NCBI GenBank assembly: GCA_964569295.1
Contig: CAZMVU010000004.1
Location: 7,380 to 71,379 of the forward strand
Origin: CAZMVU01 sp964569295
GTDB lineage: Bacteria > Hydrogenedentota > Hydrogenedentia > Hydrogenedentales > JAGMZX01
Direction of reading: 5' to 3'
Length of the DNA: 64,000 nucleotides
This document shows positions 7,442 through 15,717 of the stretch, piece after piece. The notes beneath the pieces were generated by a model. The model saw only the letters and a program-made list of their open reading frames with translations. It had not been told where the DNA came from and did not search any database. Each line of letters opens with the position of its first letter. The stretch's first letter is position 1. The position numbers and the translations under genes were made by a program.

Positions 7442-8029
7442 TTACCAGCGCTTGAGGTACCAGGCGCCATCCAAGGGCACGAACTCGGCGCCGCCGTACA
7501 GCACGGAGATTCGCTCCTGGCGCGCATCCGTTTTCGCCCGGTCGACGGCCTTGCGGGCGGCGGGCCAATCGGGGTAGGTGGCTTCGAGCCGGGCGCCGCC
7601 GGTTACCTGATGGCTGACCACCCGGTAACCGCCATGCGCGGGCATACGGCGCAGGCCTGCGCCAAGTAAATCCAGCACCTCGGCAGCACCCAGCGTCTGC
7701 ACCCACTGGGCAATAGTGGGGCGGAAACCCGGAGCGAAGGCGGCGGTGACGCCCGCCAGGTCTTCCCCGGCAACGGCTTCGCGCAGATGTGCCAAGGTAG
7801 CAGCGGGGGCTTCGCTGGATGCGGGAGCCGGGGCGACGGCGGGCGGTGCGGGCGCCGTCGCCGGCATCACTTCGGGCGACGCCGGCGGTGGCTGCTGGGT
7901 GACTTGCTGCGCACACCCGGCGGCGAGACACGCTATCGCAATGATATTCAGGACGCGCATCGACAGCGGCCGCAGGGGCAGGGACATAGCGGCGTACACA
8001 TGCCGGCGCATATACACGGCTCTCAACAT
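7442..8029 (-). CDS. Small lipoprotein, unknown function
   Basis: A Pro/Ala-rich envelope protein. The segment MRVLNIIAIACLAAGCAQQ ends in a lipobox (LAAGC), so the mature protein should be lipid-anchored. It then has a proline linker (QPPPASPEVMPATAPAPP) and a domain of about 115 residues ending in DGAWYLKRW, a pattern seen in small stress or nuclear-transport-factor-like folds, but no family is recognised. ATG 8029 has GGGAG nine bases upstream; ATG 7960, directly before the signal sequence, gives a more usual signal length but no clear ribosome-binding site. It lies 186 bases upstream of the sigma-54 regulator on the same strand. Confidence 0.75.
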   Translation of the reverse strand: MLRAVYMRRHVYAAMSLPLRPLSMRVLNIIAIACLAAGCAQQVTQQPPPASPEVMPATAPAPPAVAPAPASSEAPAATLAHLREAVAGEDLAGVTAAFAPGFRPTIAQWVQTLGAAEVLDLLGAGLRRMPAHGGYRVVSHQVTGGARLEATYPDWPAARKAVDRAKTDARQERISVLYGGAEFVPLDGAWYLKRW

Positions 8030-8196
8030 GATCCTGTTCTCCCAGCCGGACCAGTGTAACACAGCCTCGGCAGCGGATACAGGCGGCCCTGCATGGCGGC
8101 AGGGTGCCCTGGTATCGGATTCTCAGCAGGATCAATAATGGCGCGCGGTCTTCGCGCGGTGACAGTCCCCGGCCCCCAGCCCACGTGCGCACAAGC

Positions 8197-8326
8197 GGTA
8201 GCAAGCCACCGCAGGCCAAAGTTGCGGCGACGGCATGGCTATCGCCGCCGCACATCGGTTTTCGCTATCACGGGGCAGATTGGCGAAACAAGTGCGCTCC
8301 CTTGCGCCATACGGCTAAAGAATTAC
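8197..8326 (+). repeat. Dispersed MITE-like repeat, copy B (truncated)
   Basis: Only the right half of the element remains: GCAAGCCACCGCAGGCCAAAG, then GCATGGCTATC, TTTTCGCTATCACGGGGCAG, ATTGGCGAAACAAGTGCG, and the terminal GGCTAAAGAATT at 8313-8324, identical to the right end of copy C. It abuts a gene remnant at 8340. Confidence 0.75.
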
Positions 8327-8339
8327 GCTACAAGAACCA

Positions 8340-8502
8340 TGCGTGGCGTGTAAACGGCACACAGGCCGGCGAAGGCCTGCGCCTCGAGCACCCCTTCGAC
8401 ACACCGGGCAAATACCAGGCCACCAGCCGCGCCAGCGAACCAACCGCCCCGGCCAAACCGGCCTTCTACCGCGTGAACTGGGAGGTTATCGTCAGAAATT
8501 GA
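8340..8502 (+). pseudogene. 3' remnant of a gene, PKD-like segment
   Basis: Directly after repeat copy B, one frame reads as ordinary protein to a TGA at 8500-8502: WRVNGTQAGEG, LEHPFDTPGKYQATSRAS, FYRVNWEVIVRN. The W.VNG...HPFDTPGKYQ pattern is typical of a PKD/immunoglobulin-like domain end. No start or ribosome-binding site exists within it, and upstream the frame runs into the repeat. It is therefore read as the tail of a gene whose front was lost, possibly by insertion of the repeat. Confidence 0.5.
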
Positions 8503-8514
8503 GCGGGCGCTTCC

Positions 8515-10248
8515 TCAGCTTGGGCCGCCGCCGCGGTGCTGGGGCATCATTTCGTGTTGCGGCAGCAGCTCGCCGAAGTAGGCCTCGTTGCTGACCTGGA
8601 GCCGCAACCGCCGGTGACATACGCCGCAGTCGAACTCGTCACCCTGTTGGGCGCCCTCCGGCATCTGGATGAAGGTGCTGCAAAACGGACAGGCGATGCT
8701 CTTCTCGTCTTTCTTCAGATAGTCCTGCAGAATGCGATGTACTCTGCCTTCCTGGTAAAGGCGTATAAAGGCATCGGCAACGACGGGATCGAACTGCGTA
8801 CCTTTTCCTTTCTCGATCTCGGCGATAGCCACCTTCGAGTCAAGCCCTTTGCGGTAGGGGCGGTTGCTCGTGAGTGCGTCGAAGGCATCGGCCACGGCCA
8901 ATACCCGCCCCTCGAGCGGGATTTCGTTGCCGGCGAGGCCATAGGGGTAGCCCTTACCATCATAGCGTTCGTGGTGGTACAGGCAATAGGGAATGAGCGG
9001 GTGTAGATGCGCGACATCTTGCAACAGGCGTGCGCCGCGCTCGGGATGCACCTTCATCTTCTGGTATTCCGCGTCTGTGAGGCGGTCGGGCTTACATAGG
9101 ATGGCATCGGGCACGCCGATCTTGCCCACGTCGTGGAGCACGCCGCCCATCTCGCATTCCTTGAGCTTCTCATTGTCCCAGCCGAGTTCCCGGCCGATGG
9201 CCATGCTGAAGTTGGTCACGCGCCAGGTATGACCTACGGTGTAGTGATCGCGCATCTCGATGCTGTTGGCGAGTACGGTGAGCGTGTCTTCATAAGAACG
9301 CTCGAGTTCACTCACATACTGCGCATTGCGAATGGCCACGGCCGCCGGCCCCGCCAGGGTCACCAGGAGGTGCAGATCATTGCGGGTGAATGCGTGGCTG
9401 GTACCGCGCGTATCAAGGTAGATAACGCCGAGAATGGAATCCTGATACTTGAGGGGCGCACACATGGCCGAGGTGATGCCCTGCGAGATGATGCTCCCCC
9501 CCATATCGAACCGGGAATCCGCCGCGGCATTGTGCGTAATAAGCGCCTCGCCATTATTCACCGCACGCTCGACAATCGAAGAGCTGATGGTAATGGTCAC
9601 ATTGGGGCGGCCGCTGCGCACGCATTCTGTCACCAGTTCGCCCGACTCCTGCTCGCGCAGGAGAATGACGCCATTGTGCGCGGGCAACAGGCGGAACAAC
9701 TGGTCCATGACCTCTTCGAAAACCTTTTGCAGGTCCCGTTCACTGGCAATGACCTGGTTGGCGGCGTATAGCGCTTGAAGCCGCTGCTCGGCAATATCGC
9801 GCGCCGCGCCCTCCTTGGCAGGTGCTCCCGGTGCAAAAAAGGTAGCGCGCAGGCTGTCCGCGTCCGCGGCCTCCATCACCTGAGAGGCATCCACCTCGAG
9901 CTTCACGCTGCTGCCCGGCCGTGCCCGAGATGCCGCATCCGGCTTGGCCTCCGGCGCATCGCTCTCGAAGCGGAACTGTTGCGCCCCTACACACAGCACG
10001 TCGCCATGTTTCAGGCGGTACTCGATAACCCGGCGATTGCCCACATAGGTGCCGTTGCCGCTGCCCTCATCGCGCAGCATGGTACCGCGGTCTGTTTGCT
10101 CGATCCGCGCATGGCGGCGCGAAACCTGAAGATCATCCGTAAATTGCAAGGTGCTTTCCGGGGTGCGCCCGAGGGTAAACACCCCATCTATCGCGAAGGT
10201 CTGGCCGGCACGCTCACCGGCAAGCGCAACAAGCCGCTCATTTGCCAT
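8515..10248 (-). CDS. FHA-GAF-HD-GYP cyclic-di-GMP phosphodiesterase-like protein with C-terminal zinc ribbon
   Basis: A 577-residue cytoplasmic signalling protein. Residues 1-95 form an FHA phosphothreonine-binding domain (TLGRTPESTLQF, VSRRHARIE, GSGNGTYVGNR). A GAF sensor follows at about 150-310. The HD-GYP domain has HDVGKIG near residue 372 and HHERYDGKGYPYGL near 430, so both the metal-binding HD and the GYP signature are intact and hydrolysis of cyclic-di-GMP is likely. Near 519-546 CPFC...CGVC makes a small zinc ribbon, an uncommon addition. GAGGAG precedes the ATG. It is divergent from the exopolysaccharide operon, suggesting a regulatory link. Confidence 0.95.
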   Translation of the reverse strand: MANERLVALAGERAGQTFAIDGVFTLGRTPESTLQFTDDLQVSRRHARIEQTDRGTMLRDEGSGNGTYVGNRRVIEYRLKHGDVLCVGAQQFRFESDAPEAKPDAASRARPGSSVKLEVDASQVMEAADADSLRATFFAPGAPAKEGAARDIAEQRLQALYAANQVIASERDLQKVFEEVMDQLFRLLPAHNGVILLREQESGELVTECVRSGRPNVTITISSSIVERAVNNGEALITHNAAADSRFDMGGSIISQGITSAMCAPLKYQDSILGVIYLDTRGTSHAFTRNDLHLLVTLAGPAAVAIRNAQYVSELERSYEDTLTVLANSIEMRDHYTVGHTWRVTNFSMAIGRELGWDNEKLKECEMGGVLHDVGKIGVPDAILCKPDRLTDAEYQKMKVHPERGARLLQDVAHLHPLIPYCLYHHERYDGKGYPYGLAGNEIPLEGRVLAVADAFDALTSNRPYRKGLDSKVAIAEIEKGKGTQFDPVVADAFIRLYQEGRVHRILQDYLKKDEKSIACPFCSTFIQMPEGAQQGDEFDCGVCHRRLRLQVSNEAYFGELLPQHEMMPQHRGGGPS

Positions 10249-10419
10249 GGTGTCTTCTCCTCACCGTGCAGTACATTTCTTTTTATAGCACGGTTACCCG
10301 GAAAGGCCCAAGCGCACACGGCGCCCCATGCACCCCAGGCCACTGTAGGAAAACAGCTTATCCATGTGTAGCCAACGGGAACCGCACGGCGGGAATGTCC
10401 ACGCCCCATCAATAAACCC

Positions 10420-10448
10420 TTGACAATATGACAGAGAAGGTATAGAAT
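10420..10448 (+). promoter_or_regulatory. Sigma-70-type promoter of the exopolysaccharide operon
   Basis: TTGACA at 10420-10425, a 17-base spacer and TAGAAT at 10443-10448 give a near-consensus promoter on the plus strand. The first gene starts at 10810. It lies between the divergent FHA-HD-GYP gene and the operon. Confidence 0.75.
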
Positions 10449-10809
10449 AAGCATTGCGTAAAGGTGATGGACAACCAGCCAGCGAAACCATTGCGTTTAT
10501 TTGCGTGAATTTCGGGATTTGCCAGATACACTTAACAATCACAACATGTATGGGCATGCGAATGCCAGTCCGTGGTACAGGGCGCAGGGTAGCCGGGCAA
10601 CACACGTGACAATGCCCCTGGAAAAGCGCAACAATAGCCGACGTGTACAGCCCCCAGCCCGGTCTCCGATTTGGGGGCGCGTTGCCGCTCTTGGCGATGG
10701 ATACAGCGGGGCCGGCGGCCCCTGACAGCGCCCGGTCACGGTAGTGCATGGCGGAGGCAGCCCGTGCCCGTGCACACACCGGTACAGGCGGCTCACAAGG
10801 CAGCGCGGC
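10449..10809 (+). other. Long untranslated leader of the exopolysaccharide operon
   Basis: About 355 bases separate the promoter from the first credible start codon at 10810. No convincing small ORF or known riboswitch was recognised. The length leaves room for RNA-level control or for a second promoter closer to the gene. Confidence 0.45.
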
Positions 10810-11856
10810 ATGGAAGAACAGCAGGCACATCTGGAATTCTTCGGGTTACGTGAGCAGCCTTTCGCGCCCACGGCGGACCCGGCGTATTTCTATGCCACCC
10901 GCGAGCACAAGGAGTGCCTGTTCCGGGTGTGGAACCATATCGACGCGCGCTACGGCATCGCGGTCGTACTTGGCAGTTATGGGACAGGCAAGACCACGCT
11001 GCTGCGCAAACTGCTCATCGGCATGCGCGCGGACCCGAGCCGCTACAACACGGCGGCTATCGGATCGCCCATTCCCTCGTGGACCAGCTTTGCCCTGCTC
11101 GAAGGTATCGTGCGCCAGTTCGGTTTGCAAGCGGACACACAATCGTTTGTCGCGTACATGGAGACCCTTCACCAATACCTCCTTGCGAACCGCAACGCCG
11201 TCAACACGCTCATCATCGACGATGCCCAAAACCTCAACAAACGCGGACAGCTCGAGCTGTTGCGGCTCGTGCAGAACCTCGAGAGTCAACAGCACAAACT
11301 GTTGAACCTTGTGCTCTTTGCGCAACTCGAGTGGACCCGCGTGTTGCGCGCCGTGCCCAACTTCGAGCAGCGCATCAACCTTACCTACACGCTGCAGCCC
11401 TTGCGCTTCGAACAAGTGCGCCACTTTGTCGAGTTCCGCCTGCACCAGGCAGGTGGCCAGCCGGGCGTAGGGCCCGAGTTCACGGAAGCGGCGCTGCGCG
11501 CCATCCATGCCTATGCCGAAGGCAACCCGCGGGTACTGGTCACCCTGTGCCGCAATGCACTGCTTGTCGCAGCCCAACAGCGCACGCGCACCCTCGGGGA
11601 CGACGTCATACGCCACACCATCGCGCAGACCACCCTGCCCGACCCCGACAAACGCGCCCGCGTCGCCGCGGCCGTCATGGAAGCGCGAAAACAACGTCCC
11701 GCCGAACCTGCCCCGCCGCCAGGCGCGCCATCGCCCACAACAACCGCCGCGCCCGCGGAAGCAAGCCATGAAAGAAATGAACAAACCATGTCGCGCGAGC
11801 AACGTGCGGCGGAACTGCTGCGCAAAGCGGCCCGCGCCCGCCAAGGCCAAGGATGA
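10810..11856 (+). CDS. ExeA/GspA-like AAA ATPase of an exopolysaccharide locus
   Basis: A 348-residue ATPase. N-terminal FFGLREQPFAPTADPAYFY is the hallmark of ExeA/GspA and of the ATPase found in XrtA/PEP-CTERM polysaccharide loci. Walker A is GSYGTGKTT near residue 58, Walker B is LIIDDAQNL near residue 137. The C-terminal 60 residues are Pro/Ala-rich and end in a charged helix. Family knowledge: GspA works with GspB to let a secretin multimer assemble through peptidoglycan. Here it is followed by a membrane protein and a secretin fusion. ATG 10810 is chosen over an upstream in-frame ATG at 10744 because the ExeA motif begins a few residues after it. Stop overlaps the next start (ATGA). Confidence 0.9.
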   Translation: MEEQQAHLEFFGLREQPFAPTADPAYFYATREHKECLFRVWNHIDARYGIAVVLGSYGTGKTTLLRKLLIGMRADPSRYNTAAIGSPIPSWTSFALLEGIVRQFGLQADTQSFVAYMETLHQYLLANRNAVNTLIIDDAQNLNKRGQLELLRLVQNLESQQHKLLNLVLFAQLEWTRVLRAVPNFEQRINLTYTLQPLRFEQVRHFVEFRLHQAGGQPGVGPEFTEAALRAIHAYAEGNPRVLVTLCRNALLVAAQQRTRTLGDDVIRHTIAQTTLPDPDKRARVAAAVMEARKQRPAEPAPPPGAPSPTTTAAPAEASHERNEQTMSREQRAAELLRKAARARQGQG

Positions 11857-14246
11857 GCTCTTCCGCTGAACACAACAACCCCGGCGCCGGCCCGGCGGAA
11901 AATCCGCCGCCGGAAGCGCTGGACGATGACTTCCTGGCAGCACTGGACAAGGACGAGCGCTTCTCGAGCGGCGTACCGGACCAGTATCGCACCAGCGAGA
12001 TCGAATTCATCCAGATGACCGGAATTACGCATACGGCCGGTCAGCACCGCGAAACGGTCCCCGGAGCGCCGCAATCCGATCTCGACCCAAACGCACCCAT
12101 CAGTTTTTTTGAACTGGGCGTGGAAGATGTCGACGACCGTATGCAGCCAGCCGATGAACACGATCAGCCTGTCCCCGAGGAACACCCGCCCGGCGCATAC
12201 GACCAACCCGCTTCACAGACCCAACAGCCCACCGCCGCAGACTCCGCCGACGCGTTGCGCGCGCTTATCGCCGAGCTGTCCCGCGACGAAGAGCCGGACG
12301 CTGCTGCCCCACTCGAAACAATAGAACGCGCGGAAGCGGCCGAAGAACCGGTACCCAATCACGACCCGGCCGACGTCATGCCAGAGAAACCACCTCGCGA
12401 ACATGACGCGGAAGCCCCCGGAGACACACAAGCCCCCGACGAAGAATCGCCGGAAACAACCACGGCATCGGATGACACTGCATCAGCACTCGAAGAAATC
12501 GAGGCGTTGCTCGCGGAAACCGTCGACGGAGAACATGAAGTACCACCTGCGCCGGCAGCCGATGAGTTCGCTGCGCTCCTGGACACTCTCACGCCGGAAC
12601 CGGAACCGGAACCGGAACCGGAACCGGAACCAGAACCGGAACCGGAACCGGAACCAGAACCAGAACCAGAACCAGAACCGGAACCAGAACCAGAACCAGA
12701 ACCGGAACCGGAACCGGAACCGGCGGCAGAGACGTTTTTAACCGGCAACACGGACATGCTAACGCCGGAACCGGAAGAGATCCTGCCCGAAAGCGCCCCT
12801 GCGCCGGCCCTGGAACCGGGATCGCTGCAAGAACACACGGCATCCATGGAGGCCCAGGCTCCGCAAACATTTCCGGCAGCGGAGACCGAAGCGCCCGCGG
12901 AACCCGGACACGAAGAGCTGCCCGATGCCGAGACCGTGTTCGGCGGGGAACGGGAACCCGAGCCCGAGCCACCGCCTTTCGACGGCGCCACACCGGAACC
13001 CGATGCGCTGCCAGGAGACCCGGACACGCAGGCACGCCTGACCGCGGCGGATGAGTTTCTCCGTGAGCTTGACGAACAACCGCGTTACGATGACGCGCCG
13101 ATCACCCCGGCGCCGGAGGCGCCGCCCGTGGAGCCGCCCAGTCTCAACGCGGGCTATGAATACGACAACCCGGACATTCCCCACGCCCATCGGCGCGGGG
13201 GGGGAACAGACCGGCGCCGCTGGCGGCGCCTGATGCCCTGGGCCCTGGGGGTGCTGCTGCTGGCAGGTGGCGTGGCGGGCGGCTACTTCGCCTATCAGGA
13301 ATTCTTTGCGGGCACCGCCGCACCGCCTGATCGGTTGCTGAACCGGGGCCGGCGGTATATGCATGAAGAACGCTACGCGGCAGCGGCACAGTGTTTTATG
13401 TCCTTTGCGAGCCAATACCCAGACGCGCCCGAACACGCCGACGCGCAGTTTCAGGCGGCTTTGGCCGTGCAGCTGCAGCCCGCCGATACGGAAGATGCTG
13501 CCCGCGATCGTGACGAGCGCGCTATCCGGCTGTACAAAACGTTCCTTGCGGAGAACCCCGGCCACCCGAAAGCACGGCGCGCGGCGGGGCTCACCGGGAT
13601 ACTGCTCCATGACATCGGGCGGTACGAGGCAGCCATCGAACAATTGCGGCCCCTCACCGAATCGCAAGAGCGCGGCCATGACCCGGACGTCCGGGTACCC
13701 GCGGCGCGCACCCTCGCGCGCAGCTACGCCCGCCTTGGCGCCTTCGAGACCGCGCGCGATATCTACCAGACGGTGGCGGCCATGCCGCGCAACTACACGC
13801 CGGAGATCGACTATTTCGAGCTGGGGAACCTGCTGCTGACAGCCGCCCGGAAACAGGACGCGCCCAAAGATCGCACCGCCTTGCAAGAAGAGGCCGCCGA
13901 CTACTGGGAACAGGCCATGCGTGTGCCGGGCATCGACCCGGTCGAGCGGAATCGCATTCGCGCTGAGCACAAAAACCTTATCGAACGCATAAACGATGAA
14001 GCAGACGCGCCGCAAGCAGACGCAACCCCCAGCCCGTCACCCATCTCGAGCACGGCGGCGCCGCCCATAGACAACGCAAAAGACACGGATGCGGCGGTAC
14101 ACGATGCCCGCATCATGCGCGATGACGTAGCGCTGCCGCCGCCCGCGGAGGAGGCCGCAGCCGATGAACGCCGTGGCGACACCATGCCAGACGCACCTGG
14201 CGAACCGGTGGACACGAACGGCGCGGCCAAGTCCGAGGCACCATGA
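11853..14246 (+). CDS. Single-pass membrane protein with acidic N-terminus, Pro-Glu repeats and TPRs
   Basis: A 797-residue protein. Residues 1-455 are highly acidic, apparently disordered, and contain 21 consecutive Pro-Glu dipeptides (about residues 248-289). A cluster RRRWRRLMPW precedes one membrane helix (ALGVLLLAGGVAGGYFAY, about 462-480). The remaining 310 residues are helical with tetratricopeptide character, for example ERYAAAAQCFMSFASQYPD and IRLYKTFLAENPGHPKARR. Positive-inside charges put the acidic part in the cytoplasm and the TPR part in the periplasm. Position between a GspA-like ATPase and a secretin matches a GspB-like or pilotin-like role, which is inference; sequence similarity to GspB was not seen. 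Translationally coupled to the ATPase. Confidence 0.8.
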   Translation: MSSSAEHNNPGAGPAENPPPEALDDDFLAALDKDERFSSGVPDQYRTSEIEFIQMTGITHTAGQHRETVPGAPQSDLDPNAPISFFELGVEDVDDRMQPADEHDQPVPEEHPPGAYDQPASQTQQPTAADSADALRALIAELSRDEEPDAAAPLETIERAEAAEEPVPNHDPADVMPEKPPREHDAEAPGDTQAPDEESPETTTASDDTASALEEIEALLAETVDGEHEVPPAPAADEFAALLDTLTPEPEPEPEPEPEPEPEPEPEPEPEPEPEPEPEPEPEPEPEPEPAAETFLTGNTDMLTPEPEEILPESAPAPALEPGSLQEHTASMEAQAPQTFPAAETEAPAEPGHEELPDAETVFGGEREPEPEPPPFDGATPEPDALPGDPDTQARLTAADEFLRELDEQPRYDDAPITPAPEAPPVEPPSLNAGYEYDNPDIPHAHRRGGGTDRRRWRRLMPWALGVLLLAGGVAGGYFAYQEFFAGTAAPPDRLLNRGRRYMHEERYAAAAQCFMSFASQYPDAPEHADAQFQAALAVQLQPADTEDAARDRDERAIRLYKTFLAENPGHPKARRAAGLTGILLHDIGRYEAAIEQLRPLTESQERGHDPDVRVPAARTLARSYARLGAFETARDIYQTVAAMPRNYTPEIDYFELGNLLLTAARKQDAPKDRTALQEEAADYWEQAMRVPGIDPVERNRIRAEHKNLIERINDEADAPQADATPSPSPISSTAAPPIDNAKDTDAAVHDARIMRDDVALPPPAEEAAADERRGDTMPDAPGEPVDTNGAAKSEAP
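12594..12719 (+). repeat. Hexanucleotide repeat, 21 units, coding for (Pro-Glu)21
   Basis: CCGGAA or CCAGAA is repeated 21 times without interruption. Because the unit is six bases, gain or loss of units changes protein length but never the frame, so it could vary in length between strains without destroying the gene. Confidence 0.95.
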
Positions 14247-14286
14247 ACCGGAATCGGATTAACGCGGAATCGGCCAAGAGCATGCC

Positions 14287-15711
14287 ATGAAGGCGACCAT
14301 GCTTCATATCAGCTTTGCCGTGGCTTTCCTGGTGCTTTTGAGCGCCGAGGCGCGCGCACAGCGGCAACCGGCAACCCCGGCCCCAGAACAGCACCAGCCC
14401 CTCGGCACGGGCGACGTCGTGTTTGTCGAGGTATACCGCCACCCGGACCTTTCGGCCACGGCCGCAGTGGATCCAGCGGGCAACATCCAATTGCCCATCG
14501 TGGGCGATGTGGGGGTGGCCGGGCTCGACGTGAACGAGGCGGAGGCCCGGATAACCGCGTCGCTCAAACAGATTCTCAAGCAGCCGCGGGTAACAGTCTC
14601 GCGCAACGTCATCGGTTCGGTAAGCAGCGGCGAACGCACCCCGGCAATGCGCACGGAACTCGTGCGACTGCGCAATGCCAACGCGCAAACCGTGTACAAT
14701 GCACTCGAGGGCATGAACTCGGCCGGCGGCACCCTCGGCGTCGCCCCGGACACCAACAGCCTTATCGTGACCGACACGCCCAACACCATCGAGAACATCC
14801 TGGCCGCCGCAGCCCAGCTCGATCACTGGCGCGCGCAACTTACCCAGGTACACATCGAAACGAAGATTATCGCGATCAAAGCGACGGCGCTCGCGGAACG
14901 AGGCGGACGCTGGTTCACAGACGACGGGCACGCCAACCGAGATTATCCGCCTCTTTCCCCGCAAACAGGCAGCCCTGCCGCCGGGCGCGAGGGTACTGCC
15001 CCGCTGTTCGATGCACGACCCGGCGGCGGGCACGCACAAGCGTCAACACCCCAACCGGGGCAGATGTTTTTCCGCTATCTGAACACGGACCTGGACCGCG
15101 CCGCGCTTATCGACACATTGATGTCTGAGAACCTGGGCGAACTCCTCGCCACACCGGTCATCCGCACGGAGAATCACAAGTCCGAGAAGGTCACCATGAC
15201 GGCCCAGCTCCCTTATACAATAACAGAGAACGCTAGTTCGGATAAGCAGACGAATATCGCGTTTCTCGACATCGGCATCGTTCTGGAAATCACCCCGCAC
15301 GTGCGCCACACCCCTGAAGGCGGCGCCTATGTCCAACTCGAAATCGAGCCGGCGGTCTCGTTTGCCAGCGGCATAGCCAACGGCGCGCCGGTGCGCCACG
15401 TATCCAGCACGAGCAGCGCGGCGCCTGTTGGCAACGGCGAAACCCTGGCGATCAGCGGCATCACACACGCGGCCGCAAGCCGTGAGAACCGGCAGGCCGC
15501 CGCTTTCGACCAAACCTCTCTCCTCGGCGAACTCTTCAATTACGCTGAACAGGCGGCACAAGAACGCGAGCTCCTGATTCTCATCACCCCAAGGATACTC
15601 GACGGCCCCGAAGACCTCACCGCCGAGCAGATGATCAATAGCGCCTCCAAGGTGCATGGCGCCTATCGTCTCCCAGCCAGGGCACTGCCCGCAGAGCGGC
15701 GCCGGGAGTAA
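14287..15711 (+). CDS. Polysaccharide-export domain fused to a secretin
   Basis: A 474-residue outer-membrane protein with a Sec signal (residues 1-24, ends AEARA-Q). Residues 38-107 form a polysaccharide-export (Wza N-terminal type) domain: GTGDVVFVEVYRHPDL, VDPAGNIQLPIVGDV, EAEARITASLKQIL. Residues about 118-180 match a secretin N-domain (LRNANAQTVYNALEGM, TNSLIVTDTPNTIENIL). The C-terminal part is a secretin core: NLGELLATPVIRTENHKS, DIGIVLEITPHV, LLGELFNYAEQAAQEREL, ILITPRIL. Normally the export domain is followed by SLBB repeats and a Wza helix. The fusion suggests polysaccharide leaving through a secretin ring. Function inferred from domains and operon. Confidence 0.88.
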   Translation: MKATMLHISFAVAFLVLLSAEARAQRQPATPAPEQHQPLGTGDVVFVEVYRHPDLSATAAVDPAGNIQLPIVGDVGVAGLDVNEAEARITASLKQILKQPRVTVSRNVIGSVSSGERTPAMRTELVRLRNANAQTVYNALEGMNSAGGTLGVAPDTNSLIVTDTPNTIENILAAAAQLDHWRAQLTQVHIETKIIAIKATALAERGGRWFTDDGHANRDYPPLSPQTGSPAAGREGTAPLFDARPGGGHAQASTPQPGQMFFRYLNTDLDRAALIDTLMSENLGELLATPVIRTENHKSEKVTMTAQLPYTITENASSDKQTNIAFLDIGIVLEITPHVRHTPEGGAYVQLEIEPAVSFASGIANGAPVRHVSSTSSAAPVGNGETLAISGITHAAASRENRQAAAFDQTSLLGELFNYAEQAAQERELLILITPRILDGPEDLTAEQMINSASKVHGAYRLPARALPAERRRE

Positions 15712-15717
15712 CCACCT

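Noticed and set aside
8104..8502. 132-codon plus-strand ORF
   Set aside because: Its first two thirds are repeat copy B. Only the last 54 codons look like protein, so it is listed as a remnant rather than a gene.
12594..12719. Possible CRISPR or other noncoding array
   Set aside because: The six-base units are contiguous, have no spacers and translate in frame as Pro-Glu.
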